NCBI RefSeq assembly: GCF_000685215.1
Contig: NZ_ARYJ01000006.1
Location: forward strand, 1-64,000
Length of the DNA stretch: 64,000 bases
Source: Hyphomonas jannaschiana VP2
GTDB taxonomy: Bacteria > Pseudomonadota > Alphaproteobacteria > Caulobacterales > Hyphomonadaceae
Direction: 5' to 3'
The position numbers were made by a program, and so were the translations under genes. This document shows, piece by piece, positions 27,017-36,115 of the stretch (position 1 is the stretch's first letter; each line of letters starts with the position of its first letter). The notes under the pieces were generated by a model. The model was given only the letters and a program-made list of their open reading frames with translations. It searched no databases and was not told the origin of the DNA.

Positions 27017-29344
27017 TCAGCCTTCAATCTGAGAGAAATCGGCCACGCGATGCAGCGTGTCGCGGATGTCGGCGAGCAGCGCCAGGCGATTCGCCCGCAC
27101 TTTCTGGTCCTCATCATTGACCATGACATGTTCGAAGAAGGCATCGACCGGCCCGCGCAGCTTGGCGAGCTCGGTCATCACAGCGGCGAAGTCCTCATTC
27201 TTGAGGGGCTCTTCGATGTCATGGCGTACCTGGCCCAGCGTCTGGTGAAGCGCAATCTCCTGATCCGCCCCGGCATCGATCAGCGCGCCGTCGACTTCCA
27301 GAGTCTCCGGCAGCGCGCCTTTCTTCTCCTCGGCCTTCAGGATGTTCGCGGCGCGCTTATAGCCCGCCAGCAGGTTGGCCCCGTCTTCGGTGCCGAGGAA
27401 GGCGCCGAGCGCTTCGACGCGCTTGGTGATCAGCACGAGATCGTCTTCGCCGAGGGCAAACACGGCATCGATCAGGTCGTGGCGTTGGCCTTGATCTCGG
27501 AGGTACTGTTTCAGGCGGTCGGCCAGGAAGGAAATAAGGTCAGGCGTCACACCGCAAATGTTCGCGAGCCGAAACTTCAGGTGCGCATCGAATTCCTTTT
27601 TGCGGGTTTCAGGAAGGACGCCGTTTCCAGACCAGATACCGTCGACAACGACAAGCTCTCCGGGATGGCCACATTCCGCCTGCCATTCGCCGAGGTGCTG
27701 AACGGTCGTGAATTCAGATACCTGGTATCCCGGTCCGCTGCTAAGGCCTTCATGGGGCACGTCATAGTCGCCGCGAGTGAGTGGGCTGACCCAGTACAGA
27801 TTGCCGAACTGCCAGAAGTGCTTCGTATTGGTCTCAAGAGACTTCTGGAACACATCCGTCAGCGGCAGCCGGACTCCGTTTTCCAACACAATCCGAACCA
27901 CGCCCAGCGCCGCGCGGCGCAGCGCAAACGGGTCTTTCGAGCCGGTCGGTTTCTCATCGATGGCCCAGAAGCCGACCAGTGTGTCGAACTTGTCCGCGAG
28001 GGCGACGGCGATCCCCACCGGGTCGGTCGGCACATTGTCGCTCGGCCCCTGCGGCTTGTAGTGGTCGCGGATGGCGTCGGCGACGGCCGCGGGCTCACCC
28101 GCTTCCAGCGCGTAGTAGCGGCCCATCACGCCCTGCAGTTCCGGGAACTCGCCGACCATTTCCGACACAAGGTCCGCCTTGGCGAGGCGCGCGGCGCGTT
28201 CGGCGAGGTCCGGATCGGCGCCCACTTTCGGGGCCAGTTCCTTCGCCAGCGCGGCGACCCGCTCCACCTTGTCGCCCAGCGAGCCGAGCTCTGCCTTGAA
28301 GGCGATGGTCGACAGCTTTTCCGCCATCTCGTCCAGCGGCTTCGCCTTGTCGAGATCCCAGAAGAAGCGGGCATCGTCGAGGCGGGCGGAGAGGACGCGG
28401 GAATTGCCCTCGGCCAGCTTCTTGCCGCCATCGGCCGCGTCGATGTTCGCCACCACGATGAAGTGCGGCGCGAGCTTGCCGGTCCTGGCGTCGTTCACGG
28501 CGAAGTATTTCTGGTGCGTCCGCATGGACAGCTGGATCACTTCCGGCGGCAGGCTCAGGAAGTCCGGGTCCATGTCGCCCAGCACGACGACCGGCCATTC
28601 GGCAAGGCCCGTCACTTCTTCCAGCAGGCCCTGATCCTCGATCCATTCGAGGCCGGCCTTCTTGCAGACCTCCTGAATGCCCTTGAGGATCACGTCCCGG
28701 CGGTCGGCCCGCGTCAGCTTCACATGGCCGGCGCCTTCCAGCTGTTTGGAATAATCCTCCCAGCCGGTCACGGTATACGGCCCGCGGCCATGCACGCGGT
28801 GGCCTTCCACCTGATTGCCGCTGGCAATGCCGTCCACGTCGAACGGAACGACCGCACCCTCCAGCACGCAGGTGATCCGCTGCAGCGGGCGCACCCAGCG
28901 CAGGTCTCCCGTGCCCCAGCGCATCGATTTCGGCCAGTGGAAACTACGGATGATCGCCGGCACAGCCTCAGCGATGATGTCCTTCGCGTCGCGGCCCGGC
29001 GTCTCGATCACGGCGACATAGAAATCGCCCTTCTTCGGATCGGAGCGCACTTCGGCCTGGCTGATGTCGCTGAGCCCGGCGCCGCGCAGGAAGCCTTCGA
29101 CCGCCTTGTCCGGCGCGCCGACCTTCGGACCCTTGCGCTCTTCCTTCACATCGGCCGACCGCTCGCTGAGGCCGGTGATCGATACGGTCAGGCGGCGCGG
29201 GCCGGAACAGGCGGCCAGCAGCTTCCATTTAAGACCGGCCTCTTTCAGGGCCTTCTCCATGGCATCGCGCAGGTCGGCCTCGGCCTTTGCCTGCATGCGC
29301 GCAGGAATTTCCTCGGAAAAGAGTTCTAGAAGCAGCTCAGCCAT
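27017..29344 (-). CDS. glyS: Glycine-tRNA ligase beta subunit
   Basis: The protein of about 775 residues is the tRNA-binding beta subunit of the bacterial (alpha-beta)2 glycyl-tRNA synthetase. The start MAELLLELFSEEIPARMQ is diagnostic, and I start at 29344 for that reason; an ATG four codons upstream has no ribosome binding site. The HD-like and anticodon-binding regions are present through the C-terminus (RLALLADIRDTLHRVADFS). The partner glyQ lies 2.8 kb upstream, separated by three other genes on the same strand, rather than adjacent. Confidence 0.97.
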   Translation of the reverse strand: MAELLLELFSEEIPARMQAKAEADLRDAMEKALKEAGLKWKLLAACSGPRRLTVSITGLSERSADVKEERKGPKVGAPDKAVEGFLRGAGLSDISQAEVRSDPKKGDFYVAVIETPGRDAKDIIAEAVPAIIRSFHWPKSMRWGTGDLRWVRPLQRITCVLEGAVVPFDVDGIASGNQVEGHRVHGRGPYTVTGWEDYSKQLEGAGHVKLTRADRRDVILKGIQEVCKKAGLEWIEDQGLLEEVTGLAEWPVVVLGDMDPDFLSLPPEVIQLSMRTHQKYFAVNDARTGKLAPHFIVVANIDAADGGKKLAEGNSRVLSARLDDARFFWDLDKAKPLDEMAEKLSTIAFKAELGSLGDKVERVAALAKELAPKVGADPDLAERAARLAKADLVSEMVGEFPELQGVMGRYYALEAGEPAAVADAIRDHYKPQGPSDNVPTDPVGIAVALADKFDTLVGFWAIDEKPTGSKDPFALRRAALGVVRIVLENGVRLPLTDVFQKSLETNTKHFWQFGNLYWVSPLTRGDYDVPHEGLSSGPGYQVSEFTTVQHLGEWQAECGHPGELVVVDGIWSGNGVLPETRKKEFDAHLKFRLANICGVTPDLISFLADRLKQYLRDQGQRHDLIDAVFALGEDDLVLITKRVEALGAFLGTEDGANLLAGYKRAANILKAEEKKGALPETLEVDGALIDAGADQEIALHQTLGQVRHDIEEPLKNEDFAAVMTELAKLRGPVDAFFEHVMVNDEDQKVRANRLALLADIRDTLHRVADFSQIEG

Positions 29345-29437
29345 AATGCCCTGCATTGGTCAGGAAAGATAAAGACCGCCACGGCTTACAGGCGCCCGCA
29401 CACGGGTCAAGCGGCAGGTCTGTAGTTGGATCAGGAA

Positions 29438-31333
29438 TCAAGGCGCCGGATCGGCAGGTTCCTCCGGCGCGAACTCCGTCTCGAAGGTCAGCTTCCACAA
29501 TTGGAGATGCGCCCCCTTCATGGCCGCGGCGACCATTTGCCCGTCCGGTGAGAACACCGCCCAGTTCGCCCCGAAGGCACCAAGGTCCTGGATTTTCGCC
29601 AGCATCGCGCCGTTCCGCGCGTCCCACAGCCGGGCGGACAAGTCATCCGCGCTGGTGACCACCATTTCGCCATCCGGGCTGAATGCGGCATTCCAGAGCG
29701 GGCCGTCATGGCCTTCAAGCTCAATCGGGTCGCCTGTAGCGCTCCAGATGCGCGCCGTCCCGTCGGCGGAGGCAACCAGCACCCGGTCAGCCGTGGCATC
29801 GGACTCCGCATAGGTCGCCGGAACAGGGCCGGACTCGATCGTGCGCACCAGTTCACCATTACTGGAATTGAACAGCCGAACCGTGCCGTCATTCGACGCG
29901 GTCAGCAGCCGGTTGCCAAGCGGGCTGTAGTGAACGGAGCGTACAGCCGAGGAATGCGTCTCGATCCGGAAGGCCTCTTCACCGGTCGCGACCTCCCACA
30001 CCCTGACGGTGCCGTCATAGGAGGCGGTGACCACACGTTCGCCATCCGGGCTGAAATCCGCGAAGGAGACATCGCCCGTATGGCCGCGCAGGATCCGGAC
30101 AGGCTCTCCACCTGTCGCCCGCCAGATACGGGCGGTGTCGTCCTGAGACGCTGTGACAACATATTCTTCGTCCGGGCTGAACTGGACCGACAGGAGCGGC
30201 TCGGTGTGGCCCTCCAGCACGGAAAGCTCCCCAAACTCTGACGGAGACATGCCCACCACCCAGATCCGCGCCGTCTTGTCCGCCGACGCGCTGGCCAGGA
30301 ACCGGCCGCTCGGGCTGTAGTCGAGGCCATAGATCTCATCGGTATGGCCCTGAAGGTCGGCATACCAGGAAGCGGATTTGAGCTTCAGGCGCGCCATCGC
30401 GCAGGGCGGATTGGACAGATTGCGCTCGGCAACCGCAGCAAACTTGCCGTCCGGGTATTTCTCAAGATGTTCGCTATATTTGGAGCAGACGTCCATCTGC
30501 ACATAACCGGCGCTGGAAATGTAGATCCAGTCCTTCTCTTCCTGATCCATTTCACCGAACTGGCAATCTCCGGAAAAGCAGAAGCGCGGGTCCACATCGG
30601 AATAAACCGCCGGCTTCTGCGTGTGCTCCACACTTGCGGCAAGTTCGGCCACTTCCTCACTGGCTTCCCCGACAGCGAATGACAGCGGAAAGTTCGGATC
30701 CTTCAGTTTCGGCAACAGGCTGCGCGTGAAGACCGAATACGGCGCATCGTCTTCGGGGCCGAGCCGGTCGAGCGCCATCTGGTTCGCGCCGGCAGCATAG
30801 ACAACCAAAGTATCGGAGGTGATGCCCGTGCGCGCCATGCCCTTGGTCATGCTGCGTGTGCCGGTGTCGAACGGATTGTCCCGGCAGGCGTCGATCACCG
30901 CGAACACCATTTCCGGCTGCCGGGCACGGATTTCGTCCAGAATTTCCTCGCTCAGGGAGATCGTCCGCTTGCGCAGTCCCAGCAGCGAGCTGTGATAGGG
31001 CGCATCCGATAAAGCGAGATAGTTCTGACCGCCATCCGACCATCCATGCCCCGAGAAGATGAAGGCCACCCGGTCACCCGGTTCAATCGTCTGAAGAAAG
31101 GCGTCAAACGCTTCCAGAAACGTGTCCGTATCCGGGTTGATAAGCGGCGTGACGTCAAAATCCAGATCGTCAGCGAAAACGCTGGAATAGCCGGTCGCAT
31201 CGCCCACCGTCTTCTGCAGGTCGGTCAGCTCGGCATACTCACCAACCCCGACAATGAAGGCACGATTGGTTTGCGCCGCAGCTGCCAGAGACAGACAGAC
31301 CGAAATCAACAGCAGGCAGATCGTCCGGAACAT
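29438..31333 (-). CDS. Secreted caspase-like (C14) protease with WD40 propeller
   Basis: The product is about 631 residues. A Sec signal peptide (about residues 1-20, LLLISVCLSLAAAAQ) is followed by a caspase-like peptidase domain at about 22-240. The catalytic pair is visible: His96 in IFSGHGW and Cys150 in IDACRDNPF. A linker with several cysteines (near 252, 257, 283, 311) could be disulfide-bonded. Seven WD40-type repeats span about 325-620 (for example ARIWVV, ARIWRA, VRVWEV, ARLWDA), enough for a closed propeller. The ATG at 31333 follows GGAGGAATTCAG. The substrate is unknown; a periplasmic location is inferred. It sits between glyS and glyQ. Confidence 0.9.
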   Translation of the reverse strand: MFRTICLLLISVCLSLAAAAQTNRAFIVGVGEYAELTDLQKTVGDATGYSSVFADDLDFDVTPLINPDTDTFLEAFDAFLQTIEPGDRVAFIFSGHGWSDGGQNYLALSDAPYHSSLLGLRKRTISLSEEILDEIRARQPEMVFAVIDACRDNPFDTGTRSMTKGMARTGITSDTLVVYAAGANQMALDRLGPEDDAPYSVFTRSLLPKLKDPNFPLSFAVGEASEEVAELAASVEHTQKPAVYSDVDPRFCFSGDCQFGEMDQEEKDWIYISSAGYVQMDVCSKYSEHLEKYPDGKFAAVAERNLSNPPCAMARLKLKSASWYADLQGHTDEIYGLDYSPSGRFLASASADKTARIWVVGMSPSEFGELSVLEGHTEPLLSVQFSPDEEYVVTASQDDTARIWRATGGEPVRILRGHTGDVSFADFSPDGERVVTASYDGTVRVWEVATGEEAFRIETHSSAVRSVHYSPLGNRLLTASNDGTVRLFNSSNGELVRTIESGPVPATYAESDATADRVLVASADGTARIWSATGDPIELEGHDGPLWNAAFSPDGEMVVTSADDLSARLWDARNGAMLAKIQDLGAFGANWAVFSPDGQMVAAAMKGAHLQLWKLTFETEFAPEEPADPAP

Positions 31334-31385
31334 CTGAATTCCTCCCACGGAGGAGAGGTTACCCCGATGGCCGGATCAGACCAAG

Positions 31386-31628
31386 TCAAAGCTTGCTATG
31401 GCTGCCGTCGCAAAGCGGGCTCTTGCCGGTGCGCTTGCAGGCGCAGAAGAAGACCTTGCCGGTTTTTGGCGCTTCCCAGCCCTGCGGAACGAATTCCGTG
31501 CCCTTGTGGCTGCCATCACAGAATGGCTGGGTCTTCGACCGGCCGCAGGCACACCACCAATACATCTTGCCTTCTTCGACCTCGACCGCGATGGGCTCGC
31601 GCCCGCCGATTTCAGCATCTCCGGACAT
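31386..31628 (-). CDS. Two-motif CDGSH iron-sulfur protein
   Basis: The 80-residue protein carries two complete CDGSH iron-sulfur motifs: CACGRSKTQPFCDGSH at residues 26-41 and CACKRTGKSPLCDGSH at about 62-77. Each should bind a [2Fe-2S] cluster through three Cys and one His. The duplicated arrangement resembles the MiNT type found in bacteria. No signal peptide or membrane anchor is visible, so it is probably cytosolic. It sits between the DUF2314 lipoprotein gene and the caspase gene, within the glyQ-glyS interval. Function is unknown beyond a redox or cluster-transfer role expected for the family. Confidence 0.94.
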   Translation of the reverse strand: MSGDAEIGGREPIAVEVEEGKMYWWCACGRSKTQPFCDGSHKGTEFVPQGWEAPKTGKVFFCACKRTGKSPLCDGSHSKL

Positions 31629-31661
31629 GTTCAGCCTCCGCCATTATACGCCCGCGGGGGC

Positions 31662-32147
31662 TCAGGGCACCGGCGAGTCGTGGAACATGGCGCGGATATT
31701 ATCGATATTGGCATCCGGCGCCAAATTCATCATGGCCCGCGTCGTGTAAGCGCCACGGAATTTCCCGTCTTCCCGGAACCGCCAGTCGGCGACCTGTTCC
31801 GGCAGGAAGGCGATCATGTCGCCGGGGGCCAGGCCATCGCGGATCTCATGATCTTCCGGAATGACGCCGGCATAGTGTTCGCCATCGACATGCCGGATGT
31901 CCGTCAGCCAGACATGTTCTTCCGTGTACCGGTCAGAGCCTGTCGTCACATTCAGCGCGAAATCGGAATAGGCCGGATTACCGGACTCATAGGCTTTCCA
32001 GAACACGGGCAGCGTTTGCCGGGCATCCGTGACAGCCTCTTTCAGTGCCGTGTATTTGTAGAGAGGCGGTGGGCCGTCTTCCGCAACACGTTCCCCGCCG
32101 CATGCTGCGAGCAAGGCCAGTGCCGCGAAGAGGACCGCTGCCCTCAT
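31662..32147 (-). CDS. DUF2314-type lipoprotein
   Basis: The 161-residue product starts with a lipoprotein signal peptide ending at LAAC. The mature part resembles the DUF2314 family: a segment predicted to bind nothing obvious, with [19 protein letters not shown] and [20 protein letters not shown], then [14 protein letters not shown]. Function is unknown. I start at 32147 because the ATG overlaps the glyQ stop in an ATGA junction, linking its translation to glyQ. The upstream frame of 11 codons lies wholly within glyQ. Confidence 0.85.
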   Translation of the reverse strand: MRAAVLFAALALLAACGGERVAEDGPPPLYKYTALKEAVTDARQTLPVFWKAYESGNPAYSDFALNVTTGSDRYTEEHVWLTDIRHVDGEHYAGVIPEDHEIRDGLAPGDMIAFLPEQVADWRFREDGKFRGAYTTRAMMNLAPDANIDNIRAMFHDSPVP

Positions 32148-33046
32148 CCCCCGGCCCGCGCGTCTTCCTGCTCGGCCCATTGTTCGGCGGCGCCGCGGGC
32201 AAGGTCGCGGACGCGGCCGATATAGGCCTGCCGCTCGGTCGGGCTGATCGCGCCGCGCGCGTCGATCAGGTTGAAGGTGTGCGAAGCTTTCAGCGCATAG
32301 TCATAAGCTGGCAGCGGCTTGCCGGCGGCGCGCAGGGCATTCGACTGGTTCTCGCAATCGGCAAACCAGCGCTTCAGCATTTCGACATCGGAGAATTCGA
32401 AATTGAAGGCCGACTGCTGGCGCTCATTCTCAAGGAAGACATCGCCATAGGTCAGCGGAACGTCCGAGTCCGGATCATTGTACGGCAGGTCATAGACATT
32501 ATCGACGCCGAACACATACATGGCGAGGCGTTCGAGGCCATAGGTCAGCTCTCCGGAAACCGGGCGCACGTCGAGGCCGCCGACCTGCTGGAAGTAAGTG
32601 TACTGGCTGACTTCCATTCCATCGCACCAGACTTCCCAGCCGAGGCCCCAGGCGCCGACAGTCGGGTTTTCCCAGTCGTCTTCGACAAAGCGGATGTCGT
32701 GAACGGTCGGGTCGATGCCGATCTTGTAGAGGCTGGTGAGGTAGAGGTCCTGCAGATTGTCCGGGTTCGGCTTCAGGATCACCTGGAACTGGTAGTAGTG
32801 GCCAAGCCGGTTCGGGTTCTCGCCATAGCGCGCATCCTTCGGGCGGCGCGACGGCTGGACGTAAGCGGCCCGCCAGTTCTTCGGCCCGAGCGCGCGCAGC
32901 ACGGTGGCCGGATGCAGCGTCCCCGCCCCGACTTCCATGTCATACGGTTGCAGCACGGCGCAGCCCTGCTCCGCCCAGTAATTCTGGAGCGTCAGGATCA
33001 GATCCTGAAAGGATTTCGGTTTCGCTTCGGCCTTCGGTGCGGACAT
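32144..33046 (-). CDS. glyQ: Glycine-tRNA ligase alpha subunit
   Basis: The 300-residue catalytic subunit of glycyl-tRNA synthetase activates glycine with ATP. Class II synthetase sequence is evident, including [37 protein letters not shown] and [25 protein letters not shown] precedes the ATG. It pairs with glyS located at 27017-29344 on the same strand. Its stop overlaps the start of the DUF2314 lipoprotein gene. Confidence 0.97.
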   Translation of the reverse strand: MSAPKAEAKPKSFQDLILTLQNYWAEQGCAVLQPYDMEVGAGTLHPATVLRALGPKNWRAAYVQPSRRPKDARYGENPNRLGHYYQFQVILKPNPDNLQDLYLTSLYKIGIDPTVHDIRFVEDDWENPTVGAWGLGWEVWCDGMEVSQYTYFQQVGGLDVRPVSGELTYGLERLAMYVFGVDNVYDLPYNDPDSDVPLTYGDVFLENERQQSAFNFEFSDVEMLKRWFADCENQSNALRAAGKPLPAYDYALKASHTFNLIDARGAISPTERQAYIGRVRDLARGAAEQWAEQEDARAGG

Positions 33047-33118
33047 GGCTCTGTTCCGTTGGAAAATTCCCTGCCGGACTAGCCTCGCCGGAGCCAGGGC
33101 GCAAGCGCAGGCGTGCGC

Positions 33119-33256
33119 TCAGAGGCACCCGCGCGAGTCGGGATGGTCCATGCTGCCGCCATCACGGCCGGTCACGAGGCGGTAGAAGCCGGAATGGCCC
33201 ATCATGGCGACGAATATGCCGGACAGGAGAAACAGCCAGAACAGGACAGCAAACAC
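33119..33256 (-). CDS. Small membrane protein B of a tandem pair
   Basis: A GTG start at 33256 opens a 45-residue product whose first 25 residues form one membrane helix (FAVLFWLFLLSGIFVAMMGH). It resembles the neighbouring small protein A: both begin (M/V)F-G/A-VLFW followed by a hydrophobic helix and end with GFS/HSG-(M/F)YR. GAGGAG lies eight bases before the GTG and includes the stop codon of gene A. The longer frame from 33331 has no homology support. The C-terminal tail (about 20 residues) is hydrophilic. I do not recognise the family. Confidence 0.6.
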   Translation of the reverse strand: MFAVLFWLFLLSGIFVAMMGHSGFYRLVTGRDGGSMDHPDSRGCL

Positions 33257-33269
33257 GGGACCTGTCTCC

Positions 33270-33377
33270 TCAGTAGCGCCCGTCGCGGTCGTCCCGCCGC
33301 CGGTACATGCTGGAGAAGCCCAGTGCGGCAACGATCAGGCCGACAATCATGAAAATCCAGAACAAGACGCCGAACAT
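33270..33377 (-). CDS. Small membrane protein A of a tandem pair
   Basis: A 35-residue open frame starts at 33377 with a strong site AGGAAGGAACCCTGAT before the ATG. Its product begins MFGVLFWIFMIVGLIVAALG, a single membrane helix, and ends in a highly charged tail (YRRRDDRDGRY). The similarity in sequence and length to protein B, and the 13-base spacing, suggest a duplicated pair translated together. It is shorter than usual annotation cut-offs. Both genes lie upstream of glyQ on the same strand. Confidence 0.6.
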   Translation of the reverse strand: MFGVLFWIFMIVGLIVAALGFSSMYRRRDDRDGRY

Positions 33378-33449
33378 ATCAGGGTTCCTTCCTGCCCCCT
33401 CCAGACAGAGATGGGGTCAGGCGAGGATAGCACAAGTCAGAACAAGGCC

Positions 33450-34172
33450 CTACCAGTCGATTGGCTCGCCCCGGCGGACGGCCTCGAGCGCCGGGCTGGC
33501 CGTCCCGTCCGGCTGATGGGTCACCAGCGGCGCCAGCAGGCGCACCGGCCCGCGCTTCAGGCCCTTTCTGCCGCGCACCAATACCCGGCGCGCCTCCTCG
33601 CCCGGTTTCGACGCGATGGGCAGGACGGTGATTTCCCCGGTCTGCCGGTCGAAAGTGGTGAGGATCCGGGCGAGTTCTGCCGCGCGGTGGATCATCACGA
33701 TGGGGGCACGAGGTTTGGCGGCGAAGGCCATCGCCTTGATCCAGCCGGCCAGGTCCAGCGTCTCGATATAGGCGTCCGTCTTGCCCTCACCGGGGGCCGA
33801 GATGCGGCCCGGCTCAAAATAGGGCGGATTGGCGAAGACGAGGTCGAAGCGGTTCTCATGATCGCGGACCCAATCGGAGGCTTCGCCCGTCTCCACGCTC
33901 ACCCGTCCGGCAAATCCGTTACGGTCTGCGCCGGTGCGGGCCAGGTCCGCCATAGTCATGTCGAGGTCCAGCCCGGTCAGGCGGACGTCGTCCATACGCC
34001 AGGCCGCAGGCAGCAGCGCCCCGCCGCAGCCGCAGCCGATTTCCAGCGCCTCCCCGCCCGGCCGGCACGCAACCGCTGCCGCCAGCAGCAGCGAATCCGT
34101 ACCTGCCCGGAAGCCCCGCTCCGGCTGAACCAGATGCACCCGGCCCTGATAGACCGTGTCTTCGGTCGTCAT
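33450..34172 (-). CDS. TrmN6-like tRNA (adenine-N6)-methyltransferase
   Basis: The product is about 240 residues. The S-adenosylmethionine site is LEIGCGCGGALLPAAW (about residues 46-61) and the catalytic NPPY motif of adenine-N6 methyltransferases is present as FANPPYF. This resembles YfiC/TrmN6, which methylates A37 of tRNA1(Val), but the exact target is inferred. I start at the ATG at 34172, which overlaps the DUF2007 stop in an ATGA junction; the frame upstream of it (86 codons) lies in the DUF2007 gene. Confidence 0.87.
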   Translation of the reverse strand: MTTEDTVYQGRVHLVQPERGFRAGTDSLLLAAAVACRPGGEALEIGCGCGGALLPAAWRMDDVRLTGLDLDMTMADLARTGADRNGFAGRVSVETGEASDWVRDHENRFDLVFANPPYFEPGRISAPGEGKTDAYIETLDLAGWIKAMAFAAKPRAPIVMIHRAAELARILTTFDRQTGEITVLPIASKPGEEARRVLVRGRKGLKRGPVRLLAPLVTHQPDGTASPALEAVRRGEPIDW

Positions 34173-34375
34173 CCCTTCTCGACCCCGGCCAGCGCCGCCA
34201 GCGCGTGCTCTTTCACGGCTTCCTTCACCATGACGCGGCGCGGGAAGGCTCCGATATTGCCTTCGACGGCGGAGATATGCTGGTCGGCCACGAAATAATC
34301 GATGCCCGCTTCCTGTAGCAAATGCTCCACATAGCTCAGCTTTATCAGGTCGTTGGTACGGAAGACTTCTTCCAT
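34169..34375 (-). CDS. DUF2007 family protein
   Basis: The 68-residue product matches the DUF2007 family (putative signal-transducing protein), seen in MEEVFRTNDLIKLSYVEHLL, ISAVEGNIGAFPRRVMV and the helical C-terminus. These are small ferredoxin-like-fold proteins of unknown function. It overlaps the lipoprotein stop by one base (TGATG) and the methyltransferase start by four, so three genes are coupled. Confidence 0.88.
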   Translation of the reverse strand: MEEVFRTNDLIKLSYVEHLLQEAGIDYFVADQHISAVEGNIGAFPRRVMVKEAVKEHALAALAGVEKG

Positions 34376-34866
34376 CAGGAGGTGGCCGCGCCCCGGAGGT
34401 TGATGTCCACAGACCGGGCGTCATAGACATTGGGGCGGTCAGGTTTTTCGCCGGATCCGATCAGGATCTCCAGCACTTCGGTGACCTTGCCGCCGCTGCT
34501 GCCCCCGATGGGAAAGCCGATCCCGACGCCCACACCGACGCTGGAACGGCCATAGGAACCGCTCGAGCCGCCAATCGTGACGGAGGATCGCGGCGCGCGG
34601 TCGCCCACTGATTCGTCGGATGAGTAGGAACTGGTCACCTCAAACCACTCCGCGCCCCGCTCCATTGTGATCTCCGCCGCACGCAGGAGGGCCCTGTCAC
34701 GGGCCTTTGCGGCGTCGGTATCGGTGTAGGACACGCGGAACCGGTTGTTCTCGATCTGCAGGGACTCATAGCCCATGGCGCCGGATTTCGCGGCGGGGCC
34801 GTAGGCGGGCGTACTGGCGCAGGCTGCCACCAACACGATCGCGGAACACATCAGGAGACGCTTCAT
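34375..34866 (-). CDS. CC0125/CC1285-like lipoprotein
   Basis: The 163-residue product has a lipoprotein signal ending in VAAC. The mature part includes FRVSYTDTDAAKARDRALLR and AAEITMERGAEWFEVTSSYS, which resemble the CC0125/CC1285 lipoprotein group known from Caulobacter relatives, followed by a Gly/Ser-rich stretch with VGVGVGIGFPIGGSSG. The function is unknown. It heads a small minus-strand operon with DUF2007 and the methyltransferase, and is divergent from the polyprenyl synthase gene. Confidence 0.78.
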   Translation of the reverse strand: MKRLLMCSAIVLVAACASTPAYGPAAKSGAMGYESLQIENNRFRVSYTDTDAAKARDRALLRAAEITMERGAEWFEVTSSYSSDESVGDRAPRSSVTIGGSSGSYGRSSVGVGVGIGFPIGGSSGGKVTEVLEILIGSGEKPDRPNVYDARSVDINLRGAATS

Positions 34867-35023
34867 GCCGCCAATCTAACCTGCAAGCCTGCCCTTCGGC
34901 CAGCACTTACATGATCACGCCGATTTGTGCAGATATGGCTGCGGCCCGGTGCCACGTCGTTCTTGCCTCGCCGCTCGCTTAAGCCTAATTGCACCTGTCT
35001 GTGAAAATTCCGGAGTGCTCCGC

Positions 35024-36037
35024 TTGACCCTGTCCCCCAAACCGAAAGGCAAGGCTGCCTCCGGCTCGGTGGTGGACCGTATGCAGGCACTCGTGGCCGC
35101 TGACCTTGCCGAAGTCGAAAAAATCCTCGCTGACCGCGCAGCCAGCCCTGTTGCCGTTATTCCGGATCTTTCGGGTTACATCGTTTCGGCCGGCGGCAAA
35201 CGCCTGCGCCCGATGCTGACGCTGATGGCCGCGCACGCTGTCGGAAAACCCAATAACGCCACGCACGTCCTGGCCGCTGCTGTGGAGTTCATCCACACAG
35301 CCACGCTGCTGCACGATGATGTCGTCGACGAGAGCGACCTGCGCCGCGGCAAGCCCGCCGCCAAAGCGATCTGGGGCAACAGCGCCTCCATCCTGGTGGG
35401 TGACTTCCTGTTCGCGCGCGCCTTCAACCTTCTGGTCGAGACGCGCAGCCTGGAAATCCTGGACAAGCTGGCCACGGCCTCCACCACGATTGCCGAAGGC
35501 GAAGTGCGCCAGCTGGCCGCCATGAATGCGCGCGACCTGCCGACCGAGGAATACCTCGCCATTGTCGAGGCAAAAACCGGCGCCCTGTTCGAGGCCGCTG
35601 CCGAATCCGGCGCCATGTCTGCCGGCGGCGACAAGTTCGCCCATGCCTTTGCGACCTATGGCAAGAATCTCGGCCTCGCCTTCCAGATCATCGACGATGT
35701 GCTGGACTATGGCGGCACGACCTCTGTGATCGGCAAATCGGTCGGCGACGATTTCCGTGAGTGCAAGATCACCCTGCCGGTGATCATCGCCAAGCGCCGC
35801 GGCTCTGACGAAGACCGCGCCTTCTGGGACCGGGCCATGAACCCGGACACGCAGGAAGACGCAGACCTCGCCCACGCCGTGCACCTGATCCGCGCCACCG
35901 GCGCCGCCGAGGCGACTGTTCAGGAAGCCGAAGCCTATGCCGGCATGGCCAAGGGCGCCCTGCGCCAGCTGCCGGACTCGCCCTATCGCGACGCCCTGAT
36001 CGACCTCGCCGACTTCTGCGTCAGCCGCGCTTACTAA
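35024..36037 (+). CDS. Polyprenyl diphosphate synthase (octa/decaprenyl type)
   Basis: The protein of about 337 residues makes the long isoprenoid tail of ubiquinone from farnesyl diphosphate and IPP. The two aspartate-rich motifs are visible: LLHDDVVDESDLRRGKPAA (about residues 99-117) and FQIIDDVLDYGG. Substrate-binding GGKRLRPMLTLM lies near residue 56. The start is uncertain; I chose the TTG at 35024, with GGAG eight bases upstream, over a GTG at 35015 without a site. Chain length (octa- or decaprenyl) cannot be read from the sequence by eye. A likely symbol is ispB. Confidence 0.9.
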   Translation: MTLSPKPKGKAASGSVVDRMQALVAADLAEVEKILADRAASPVAVIPDLSGYIVSAGGKRLRPMLTLMAAHAVGKPNNATHVLAAAVEFIHTATLLHDDVVDESDLRRGKPAAKAIWGNSASILVGDFLFARAFNLLVETRSLEILDKLATASTTIAEGEVRQLAAMNARDLPTEEYLAIVEAKTGALFEAAAESGAMSAGGDKFAHAFATYGKNLGLAFQIIDDVLDYGGTTSVIGKSVGDDFRECKITLPVIIAKRRGSDEDRAFWDRAMNPDTQEDADLAHAVHLIRATGAAEATVQEAEAYAGMAKGALRQLPDSPYRDALIDLADFCVSRAY

Positions 36038-36115
36038 CCTGCAATCACGACAGTTTGCAGCAACCGTCCGGCACTGGACGAACCGGACGTACGCCCGATA
36101 CTCTGAGGTTTCACT

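Noticed and set aside
27005-29329. A 774-residue plus-strand frame opposite glyS
   Set aside because: It is an antisense shadow of glyS, with no family signature or ribosome binding site.
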